64,000 bases of DNA from SHZL01 sp031362985 (GTDB lineage Bacteria > Pseudomonadota > Gammaproteobacteria > Xanthomonadales > SZUA-36), in NCBI GenBank assembly GCA_031362985.1, contig JANLTO010000120.1:1-64000 (forward strand), in the 5' to 3' direction. The notes beneath the pieces are model-generated. The model saw nothing but the letters and a program-made list of their open reading frames with translations, made no database searches and had not been told where the DNA came from. Shown in pieces: positions 9,022 through 17,500 of the stretch. How positions within the stretch are numbered: the stretch's first letter is position 1; the number at the start of each line of letters is the position of its first letter. Position numbers and translations under genes: made by a program.

Positions 9022-9825
9022 TCAATGGTCGTCCGGAACTTCTTCTGACACAGGATCCTGCTCTGTCCGGGTAACCGGCTCTGTGTTTATCGCAGCGTTG
9101 ATGCTGTTTGCAGCTGCTTCAGCCAGCTCATTCCAGGCAAAACTGCGACTCACCGGCTCACCGCGTTGCCCCTGCGCTTCCAGCGAGATCCGCACTTGCG
9201 ATGGCATGAAGCCTTCGGGAAGTACGATAAATCCATCCAACTGCTGGAAATACTTGAAGCGAAATTCTGGCAAAGGCTTTTCACCTTCGGTCAGTCGTGA
9301 CCAGGGCAGAGTTAGCGGTTGATCGCCCATGGTGCCATCAACGTTGATGCGCGCAATACCGCTGGTGATTTCGGATCGTTGGAGGTTCTGCGTCAGCGTA
9401 AGCAGAAACTGAAACACGCGCGTTGATCCGGTCGGCCTCAATTCCAACTGGTACACTGCCAGCCCCGCCTGCGTTCCACTGATGCCGGCCAGACGTTGAT
9501 AGAAATCCAACTCACCTTGCAGCCGGTTGAGCTCTGCCTGGCGGCTGCTTTCATCTTCGCGGATCAATTGGTTTGCCCGGCGCATCACCGCCGCTTCCTG
9601 CTCAGCGACTTGCAGTTGTGCTTTGCTCGCTTCCAGTCGGGACGTGAGTATCTTGACTTCTATTTTTTGGGTTTTGATGCGTGCCTTTGCTTTGGAAAGT
9701 TGTGGCAAGGCGGTGGTCAGTGTTATGGAATATGTCGCATACGCAATGCCGAGAACAGCGAACACCGTTCCGAAGATGCGAAAGCTGCGCGATTTTCTAA
9801 AGCTCCAGTTCATCACACGTTGCAT
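9022..9825 (-). CDS. DUF6776 membrane-anchored coiled-coil protein
   Basis: A 267-residue protein with one N-terminal membrane helix (residues about 15-35), a coiled coil (about 45-105) and a C-terminal beta-rich domain ending in an acidic tail. It resembles DUF6776 proteins that neighbour erpA in pseudomonads. Function is unknown; the topology suggests an envelope structural or scaffold role. The start is uncertain: AGGA lies only three bases before the ATG at 9825, and an in-frame ATG at 9813 is possible. Its leader contains a terminator (see 9884-10011). Confidence 0.75.
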   Translation of the reverse strand: MQRVMNWSFRKSRSFRIFGTVFAVLGIAYATYSITLTTALPQLSKAKARIKTQKIEVKILTSRLEASKAQLQVAEQEAAVMRRANQLIREDESSRQAELNRLQGELDFYQRLAGISGTQAGLAVYQLELRPTGSTRVFQFLLTLTQNLQRSEITSGIARINVDGTMGDQPLTLPWSRLTEGEKPLPEFRFKYFQQLDGFIVLPEGFMPSQVRISLEAQGQRGEPVSRSFAWNELAEAAANSINAAINTEPVTRTEQDPVSEEVPDDH

Positions 9826-9883
9826 CGGTCCTGTCGCGATGGATATTCGAATTGGTGCGCCATCATGGCACCGTACTGCAGGA

Positions 9884-9907
9884 ACAAAAAAGCGGCCGGA
9901 GCCGCTT
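9884..9907. terminator. Intrinsic terminator, both orientations
   Basis: A perfect 7-bp GC-rich stem, AAGCGGC (9890-9896) with GCCGCTT (9901-9907) and a 4-nt loop. On the minus strand the stem runs straight into TTTTTTG. On the plus strand it is followed by ATTTTCTGAATTTTTTTC. It lies between divergent genes, where no protein-coding transcript needs to end. Confidence 0.75.
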
Positions 9908-9975
9908 ATTTTCTGAATTTTTTTCTTTGTGTTTTATATTATTGTTGTAATTCCAGGAAAGTCCCCTGCAACTGG
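9884..9975 (-). ncRNA. Candidate small RNA or leader attenuator
   Basis: A predicted transcript of about 90 nt from the promoter at 9982-10011 to the terminator at 9884-9907. It carries a short CAGG/CCTG stem-loop near its 5' end, then an A-rich single-stranded stretch (ACAACAATAATATAAAACAC) that looks suited to Hfq distal-face binding, then the terminator. If read through, it is the 5' leader of the DUF6776-erpA transcript, which starts about 60 bases further on. It does not match any RNA family I know. All of this is inference from promoter and terminator patterns. Confidence 0.5.
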
Positions 9976-9981
9976 TTGAGT

Positions 9982-10011
9982 TTTATACAGCGTTGTACCA
10001 GACTCAGTCAA
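9982..10011 (-). promoter_or_regulatory. Sigma-70 promoter for the 9.9-kb RNA
   Basis: On the minus strand: TTGACT (10011-10006) and TATAAA (9987-9982) separated by 18 bases, close to the sigma-70 consensus. The predicted transcription start is near 9975. It could serve a small RNA, the DUF6776-erpA genes, or both. Confidence 0.6.
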
Positions 10012-10053
10012 GTAAAAGTAATCATTCGTTGTCGGCGAACAGGAAGAATTTTA

Positions 10054-10470
10054 ATGCTCTGGCTTAAATCCCTGCATGTCATTTTCGTCGTCACCTGGTT
10101 CGCCGGGCTATTCTACCTGCCTCGTTTATTCGTCTATCACGCAATGGCCGAAGACACTGCAGTACGTGCGACATTGAAAATCATGGAGCGGCGCTTGCTG
10201 GTAATGATGCATATAGGTGGCGCCCTCGCCTGGCTCTTCGGTGTATCGATGTTGCTTGAGATGCCAGCGTTGTTGAGCCAGGGATGGATGGAAGCGAAAC
10301 TCGTTCTGGTGTTTGCTTTAACAATCTATCACGTCTGGTGTGCAGCCATTGTGCATCAATTGGCGCGAGACGAAGTCAGGCGCACTCATGTGTGGTACCG
10401 GTGGTTTAATGAACTCCCCACTCTGATCCTGTTTGCCGTTGTTATCCTGGCAGTGGTGAAACCGTTCTGA
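10054..10470 (+). CDS. hemJ: Protoporphyrinogen IX oxidase HemJ
   Basis: Membrane haem-biosynthesis enzyme that oxidises protoporphyrinogen IX to protoporphyrin IX. 138 residues and four predicted membrane helices. Family features include the N-terminal LWLKSLHVIFVVTWFAGLFYLPRLFVYH with the conserved histidine, the MMHIGGALAW segment, and RWFNELPTLILF near the end. The ATG at 10054 follows AGGAAG at good spacing; the frame is open much further upstream but that would overlap DUF6776 on the other strand. Divergent from DUF6776; converges with cysQ across a structured repeat pair. Confidence 0.9.
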   Translation: MLWLKSLHVIFVVTWFAGLFYLPRLFVYHAMAEDTAVRATLKIMERRLLVMMHIGGALAWLFGVSMLLEMPALLSQGWMEAKLVLVFALTIYHVWCAAIVHQLARDEVRRTHVWYRWFNELPTLILFAVVILAVVKPF

Positions 10471-10557
10471 TTTGCCCGCAGCTAGTCAGCTGAGGGGTGC
10501 GAGCCGGGTTCCGTATCACTTCCCGGGAGAGGTGCCGTGAAGGCTCGTCGCCAACGA

Positions 10558-10661
10558 CAGGGAGCGGGGAGTTCTTTCAGGACACGCCGTGGATACATCC
10601 CTGTAGGCTCCTCGCCAGCATCCCTGCTGGCGACGGTCCTGAAAGAACTCCCCCCTCCCTG
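10558..10661. repeat. Structured intergenic repeat, element A copy 1
   Basis: A 104-bp element. Its terminal arms of 26 bases (10558-10583 and 10636-10661) are inverted with one mismatch. Inside are two short hairpins with TCCC loops: TACA/TGTA and GCCAGCA/TGCTGGC. A closely similar copy is at 59585-59687. Read on the other strand, its core matches element B. It lies between convergent hemJ and cysQ. Confidence 0.85.
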
Positions 10662-10723
10662 CCTCGAGTCACCGCGCCGGTTTGAGGGGTGAGGGTTCGC
10701 AGCTCCGCGATGTCACAAAGCTA

Positions 10724-10839
10724 AGCAAGCTGTGGCGGGGAGACTTGCCCGGGAGTGTATGTTTCAGGGATGAAACATCCAAGCCTACAGGGATGTATTT
10801 ATGGCGTCTCCCGGGTAAGTCTACCGGCCGCAGCTTGCG
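10724..10839. repeat. Structured intergenic repeat, element B copy 1
   Basis: A 116-bp element with 32-base imperfect inverted arms (10724-10755 and 10808-10839; about six mismatches). It encloses two hairpins with GGGA loops, ATGTTTC/GAAACAT and TACA/TGTA. The second copy at 59764-59879 keeps the architecture with compensatory changes in both hairpins. Together with element A it fills the 403-base gap between hemJ and cysQ. Confidence 0.85.
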
Positions 10840-10873
10840 CCCCCAAGCCGAAAGGAGGCACAGACTTGCGCCC

Positions 10874-11694
<821 letters not shown>

Positions 11695-11698
<4 letters not shown>

Positions 11699-12261
11699 TT
11701 TGATTTCTCTGCGGCCATGTAATCCCGCGCGATATAGAGCGCGGCGATGGTTCGACCTTCGGTGCAATCGTCGCGGGCTGTGATGGACAGCAAGTCACTG
11801 ATGGGCCATGGCACAACTTCAAGTTCTTCGGGTTCATCGCCCGGCAGTTTTTCCGGGTACAAGTCGCGTGCAAGGACCACGCGCGTGATATGGGTCATGT
11901 AGCCCGGCGCGAGGCTCAGGCGGGTGAGTTCAATCAGTTCATGGGCTCCATAGCCAATTTCCTCTTTCAGTTCCCGCTGTGCGCCTTCGAGCAATCCTTC
12001 GCCAGGCTCCAGTCGACCCTTGGGCAAGCCTATTTCATAATGATGCAGCCCCGCGGCATACTCTCGCACGAGCAGCACAGTGTGCTCGTCCAGCATGGGA
12101 ACGATGATTACCGCACCCAGTCCGCGGGATTTCATTCGTTCGTAGGTTCTGCGTTCGCCGTTGGAAAACTCAAGATCCAGTTGCTCAACCTCAAACAGTT
12201 TGCTTGGGTCGCGCAGGCGCCGTTCGTGGATGATGGGCAGCGGGTGGACTTTATCAATCAT
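11695..12261 (-). CDS. nudE: ADP compounds hydrolase NudE
   Basis: Nudix hydrolase of ADP-ribose, Ap3A, NADH and similar ADP-linked compounds. 188 residues. The Nudix box is GLPKGRLEPGEGLLEGAQRE followed by LKEEIGY; APGYMTH and DEPEELEVVPW are typical of NudE. It overlaps hisN upstream and cysQ downstream by ATGA junctions, so the three proteins are probably made from one message. Confidence 0.93.
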
Positions 12262-13058
12262 GAACCTGTCCCTGATGAACCTGACCCCGAATTGAGCATG
12301 TCGAGCAATTGCGCATGCAAGTGCGGTGGCGCTGCGAGCACTGAAGTCGTGTCGAGGCTGGGTGGATTGCCCTCCAGGTCAGTGAACACCCCGCCTGCTT
12401 CGCGCACGATGACCACCAGCGCGGCAATGTCCAGGATGTTAACGTCGGACTCGATCACCGCATCGATCTGGCCGGCCGCCAGTCGGTGATAGTGGTAGTA
12501 ATCACCATAGCCGCGAGTCCGGTTGGCTGCGGCGAGAATACGTCCCAGTGCGCTCCAGCGCGGTGAGGTGGCCAGTGACTGGATGTTGCCGGTTGATATG
12601 GCTGCCTGCTGCAAGCTGTGCGTTTCGCGCACCCGTGCTGCACGGCCCTGTACCTGTGCACCACTGCCGGCACATGCCCAGGCCATTTCATCATGGGCAG
12701 GGGCGGAGGAAACCCCCAGCACCAGTTCTCCACGGTGCATAAGTGCTATTTGTGTGGAGAACATGCCGTACCCGGCGACGAAACTTTTGGTGCCGTCTAT
12801 GGGATCTACCAGCCAGACATATTCCGCGTCCGGCCCGCTGCGGCCGCCTTCTTCACCGTAAAACCCGTGGTCGGGGAAGGCACCGAGCAGGATGCTGCGA
12901 ATCACTTCTTCCGCTTCGCGATCGGCCACCGTTACCGGAGTCTGATCGGGTTTGAGTTCGACAGTGAATTCACCGCGGTAATACTGCCGAATCAAAATGG
13001 CCGATGACTCGGCGGCATCCAGAGCGGCCGTAAGGGCGGCTTGCAGGAAAGACTCCAT
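12258..13058 (-). CDS. hisN: Inositol-monophosphatase-family phosphatase, HisN-like
   Basis: Mg-dependent phosphatase of 266 residues. Motifs are GEEGGR (near residue 67), VDPIDGTKSFV (near 83) and the late SDVNILDIAALVVIVREAGG. The GYGDYYHYHRLAAGQIDAVIE segment is like the histidinol-phosphatase HisN group rather than SuhB. A role in histidine synthesis is therefore likely but not proven. The ATG at 13058 has GGAG six bases upstream; the TTG two codons earlier would be too close to it. It is the second IMPase-fold gene here, along with cysQ. Confidence 0.75.
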   Translation of the reverse strand: MESFLQAALTAALDAAESSAILIRQYYRGEFTVELKPDQTPVTVADREAEEVIRSILLGAFPDHGFYGEEGGRSGPDAEYVWLVDPIDGTKSFVAGYGMFSTQIALMHRGELVLGVSSAPAHDEMAWACAGSGAQVQGRAARVRETHSLQQAAISTGNIQSLATSPRWSALGRILAAANRTRGYGDYYHYHRLAAGQIDAVIESDVNILDIAALVVIVREAGGVFTDLEGNPPSLDTTSVLAAPPHLHAQLLDMLNSGSGSSGTGS

Positions 13059-13225
13059 GTTCAACTCCGTTCTGCTCCCGCATTGTTGCGGCCCTGCTGG
13101 CGCTCCAATGGGACCATGAGATAATGTGCCGGTAACGTTTTGCCCGCTAAACCCAGCATGATAGCAAAATCGCTTGCGGGCACGTTGCGGGAATGTTTTC
13201 CGGCATCCGGGAAGGGGTCTTCAGC

Positions 13226-13954
13226 ATGAGAATTCATCGCATTTTCACCGACCAGGCGCTTGAGCCGGAACGAAGTGTTGAGCTGGCTGAAGATGCTGCG
13301 CACTACTTGTCCCGGGTACTGCGCGTGATCGTGGGCCAACGCATAGTGGTTTTCAATGGAGACGGTTTTGATTATGCCGCTGAAATTAGCCGCCTCGATC
13401 GCGGTATCCTGGGTTTGCTGGTGCACAGTCGCCTGCCCGCACGGTCCGAGTCGCCGTTGCAGATCACGCTGGTGCAGGCCGTGAGCCGGGGGGAGCGCAT
13501 GGATCTTACCTTGCAGAAAGCAACGGAACTGGGAGTAAGCGCGGTGTACCCGGTATTCAGCGTCCGCACCGAGGTGCGCCTGAAAGGAGAAAAACTCCTG
13601 CGCCGTATGGAGCACTGGAAAAAAGTCCTGATTTCCGCTTGTGAGCAAAGTGGCCGGGCCCGGTTGCCCGAGCTGCATGCCCCGGCCGACCTGGAAGAGT
13701 GGGCGCGCAGTGCACCGGTCTGCAAACGCATTGTGTGTCTGCCCGGTGCCGGCGTGTCTCTCGCCAGCATGGCAAGTCGGTCTGCAGTGGAGTTGCTGGT
13801 CGGGCCGGAAGGCGGTTTTGATGACCACGAACTGGAAGTGCTGGCACAGCAGGGAGTAGTAGCTGCGAGTCTCGGTCCGAGGATACTGCGTACGGAAACT
13901 GCGGGCGCTGCGGCTATCACCATCTTGCAAGCGCTAGCGGGGGACCTGTCCTGA
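13226..13954 (+). CDS. rsmE: 16S rRNA (uracil1498-N3)-methyltransferase
   Basis: SPOUT-class methyltransferase that uses SAM to methylate U1498 of 16S rRNA. 242 residues. The N-terminal PUA-like part has HYLSRVLRVIVGQRIVVFNG. The catalytic domain has QAVSRGERMDLTLQKATELG, then ELLVGPEGGFDDHE and SLGPRILRTETA, forming the knot. The ATG at 13226 follows GGAAGGGG. It converges on chpC: the two stop codons abut as TGATCA, leaving no room for a terminator. Confidence 0.95.
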   Translation: MRIHRIFTDQALEPERSVELAEDAAHYLSRVLRVIVGQRIVVFNGDGFDYAAEISRLDRGILGLLVHSRLPARSESPLQITLVQAVSRGERMDLTLQKATELGVSAVYPVFSVRTEVRLKGEKLLRRMEHWKKVLISACEQSGRARLPELHAPADLEEWARSAPVCKRIVCLPGAGVSLASMASRSAVELLVGPEGGFDDHELEVLAQQGVVAASLGPRILRTETAGAAAITILQALAGDLS

Positions 13955-14554
13955 TCAGTTGCTTACCTGGGTGATGGGTAAAATCCCGAAGGCAGCGTGC
14001 GTAACCAGGTGGGTGAGGCGGTCGAGGTCGGGAATAATGGCCGGCTGATCATCCAGTTCGATGTGGCAGAACACACCCAGGGACTTGCGTTCGTCACTGG
14101 TATGGACAATCTCGTCCGCACCCGCGGAAACCAATCGTGGAATATCACTGATCACAATCCCAAGGTAGGGCATGCGGGCGGAGTCGGAAAGTGATTTCAC
14201 GATCATGATATGGGTTTTCGCCGTACTCTCGTCTGGATCGTTGCCGCTGATCAGGGCTGCGTAGCTGAACACCGGAACCTGCCGGTTTTGCCAGACGATA
14301 TGCCCGAGGAACCACTGAGGCGCCGCATGGGCAGCCTCGGGCTGGGTGAATTCGATGACCTCGGTGATGACGTTGGTTGGCAGCAGCAGGAATTCACTTT
14401 CTATAGGAGCAAGAGTGCAATTCACCGGGGTGACTGCCGCGGCTTTGTTATGCATCGGGCGCGCAGCAGAGAGTTCCTGGTGTGCCGTTTCGTTGCCGCT
14501 ACCGATGCTGGTGGGCTTGCGTCCTGGTGATTTCCTCTTATTCAAAACAGGCAT
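13955..14554 (-). CDS. chpC: CheW-like adaptor of the Chp/Pil system (ChpC-type)
   Basis: A 199-residue CheW-domain protein that would couple receptors to the ChpA kinase. The first 45 residues are a basic, low-complexity extension; the CheW domain follows (PIESEFLLLPTNVITEVIEF, GHIVWQNRQVPVFSYAALI and the C-terminal ILPITQV). A GGAGG precedes the ATG. It starts one base after the chpA stop region, as the last gene of the cluster. In Pseudomonas the equivalent gene after chpA/chpB is chpC, which is the basis for the name. Confidence 0.75.
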   Translation of the reverse strand: MPVLNKRKSPGRKPTSIGSGNETAHQELSAARPMHNKAAAVTPVNCTLAPIESEFLLLPTNVITEVIEFTQPEAAHAAPQWFLGHIVWQNRQVPVFSYAALISGNDPDESTAKTHIMIVKSLSDSARMPYLGIVISDIPRLVSAGADEIVHTSDERKSLGVFCHIELDDQPAIIPDLDRLTHLVTHAAFGILPITQVSN

Positions 14555-14555
14555 T

Positions 14556-17500
14556 TCAGTCGTGCCTCCGTTGCTGCGGTTCCAGTTTCATATCCAACAT
14601 TTCGCCCACTTTGGCCACAAGGTCAGCTTCCTGGTAAGGCTTGGTCAGGTAGGCATTGGCTCCGGCATCACGTGCCTTCTGGCGATGCTTCTGCCCGGCA
14701 CGTGAAGTGATCATGACAATGGGAATGTGTTTCAGCCGGGGATCTGCACGCACATGCTCAGCCAGTTCGTAGCCGTCCATGCGCGGCATTTCGATATCCA
14801 GCAGCATGAGGTCGGGGATACGGTCGTGCAAGCGCTCCAGGGCGTCGACGCCATCCTGGGCAGTCATAACCTCGAGTGCGTGGTTCTCCAGCACACGCGA
14901 AGTCACCTTGCGCATGGTAATGGAGTCATCCACCACCATGACCAGCGGCGCACGTTTTGCGTCCTGGACTGTTGCCTGCACCACCGGTTGGGTGTTGCTG
15001 GCGGCTGCCAGTCCACGACGAATCACCGGGCCCATGTCCAGGATCAGTACGACTGTTCCTTCACCATTGATGGTCGCTCCCAAAATGCCCGGGATGCTGC
15101 TGATGTGCGGACCGACCGGTTTGATCACGACCTCCTGGTGTCCCTGCAGTTCGGCCACCCGGAAGGCGGCTCTGTGCTCACCAGATCGAATCATCAGGAG
15201 AGAAACGCTGCCACTGTCGACCGGGATGGATTGCTCCCCCAGCAAGGGTTCAAGTTCCAGTACCGGGTAAGTGTCTCCCGCAAATTCGTAGACCGGATCA
15301 TCGCTGGCGCGCAATGCAGCATAGTCGGCCGGCGGCATGCGAGCTACGCCGCCTACGCTGTTGAGTGGCACCAGGAAAGGTCTCTTGCCCACAGTTACTC
15401 CAATGGCCTGCATCACGGCAAGACTGAACGGGATGCGCAGCGTAAAACAGGTCCCCTGTCCGGCCACGGACTTGATTTCCATGGAGCCGCCGATCTGCTT
15501 GACCTCGTTGCTGACCACGTCCATGCCAACGCCACGCCCGGCCAGCCCGGTTACCGTGGTGGCTGTGGAGAAGCCGCTTTCAAGAATGAAGCTGAGCAGG
15601 CGCGCCTCGGGTACGTCTTCTTTCCTGGTCATCATGCCGCGCTCGATTGCGCGATTGCGCACGGCTTCGAGGTTTACGCCACCGCCATTATCTTCAACCC
15701 GCACCACGAACTCAGTAGCTTCCGCTTCCACTGTTACCGTAATTTCGCCTTCTTCGGGTTTATTCTGCCTGGCGCGCACCCTGGGTGTTTCGATTCCATG
15801 CACCACGGCATTGCGCAACATGTGCTCCAATGGCGCGGTAATGCGTTCCAGCACATTTCGATCGAGCTGGTCACTGGCTCCGGCCATCTTCAGCTGCAGT
15901 CGAACCAGCTTGCCGGTTTCAGCCGCCGCTGCCCGCACCACGCGACGCAAGCGCGGTGCAGCACTGCCAAAGGGCGTCATGCGGGTTTGCATTAATCCTT
16001 CCTGCAGCTCAGTACTCGCGCGGGACTGCTGCACCAGCAGGCTTTCGGTCTCCCGCACAGACTCACCGAGCATGTCCTGCAGGTTGGTCAGATCGCCGAC
16101 CGACTCGGTCAATGCACGGGACAGTTGCTGCATGTTGGAAAAACGATCCAGCTCGAGGGGGTCGAACTCGGAGCTGCCCTTGGTCGAGGCATGTTGGTAG
16201 CGGGAAAGCATCTGCGCCTCGGTCTCGCCATCCATCTGGCGTAACTGTTCCTTTAACCGACCCAGCGTTTGTCCAGCCTCCTTCAGGTTGAAGCGCACGG
16301 TGCTCAGCTGCTGCTCAAGACGCGCACGGTAGATGCTGATTTCACCGGCACAATTGACCAGCGAGTCCATTAGCTCAGCCGCGACTCGAATGTGCTGTTG
16401 GCTGTTGCTGTCGTCGCCGGAATCTGCAAGTGGCTGATCCTGCACGTCGTGGAATTCGCGCTTCGGTGCCTCCGGGGCAGGGCGCTGGGAGGCTGCGCGG
16501 CGGCGCGATGGCTCTGTCGCTGGAACTTTTTGCTCCTGCAGAGCGGCTTGGGTGGCAAGTGGCGCCTGTTCAGGCAGGCCAGTCACTACGATGGATTCTG
16601 CAGGCGTGGCGATTGGTCCTGCTGGTGGTACGTAGGCCTGCTGTGCTGGTTTCGTCGCCACCTGCATAAGGACGGACTTGCCTCCCGGCAACAGACTCAG
16701 TGCACTGGCTTTTTGTTCGAAGCTGGCCAGCGCATCGCCGGCTTGCGGCATGCGCCCGGCCCGTATCTGCTCTACCCACAGAGTCAATCGATCACAGCCT
16801 TCTTCTAATGCCTGCACGGCAGCAATCGTGGCTTGTAAGCGATTGGCCGCTATTTGCTCCAGCAGACTTTCCATGGCGTGGCTGAGGTCGCCCAGCGCAT
16901 CGAGGCCGGCCATGCGCGCACCACCCTTGAAGGTGTGAATTTCGCGCTGCAGGTTCTTGACCAGTTTCTGATCAGCCAGCCGGTCGCGCCAGGTGTTGAG
17001 CAGTGTGTCGCAGCGCTCCAGGACTTCGGTGGCTTCTTCCAGGAAAATATCAAGAATGCCACCCTCTTCGAGTTTGACCAGTGCCGGGTCGCGCGCCGCC
17101 ACGAGCTGGGCTGTGGGTTCGCCGGCGGACACGACTGTGGGCTCGTCTGGTGGCGGAGGCGCAGGCTCGCTTACCACAGGCAGTTCCAGCTCGACTGCTG
17201 CCGCCGCGGTGATCTGAGGTTCTCTCGCCTCGTCCGTGAGCATGGACAGTTGTGCCAGCAACTTCTCATCCTGCAGTGGATAGCTTGCAGCCTGACCGTC
17301 TTCGAGAATATGCAGGCGCTGCCGGAAGCGGTGCAGGCAAAGCTGCAGGGCACTGACGGCGCGCTCATCCACTGCTGCCTGGCGCTGTTCTGCGGCGATG
17401 AAATACTGTTCCAGGGCCCGGGCGACAAGATGCTCCTCGCCCACGGGCGCCATGGCGAGAGCGCCGGCCAGTGTGTGTGCGGTCCGCACCAGCTCGGTGT

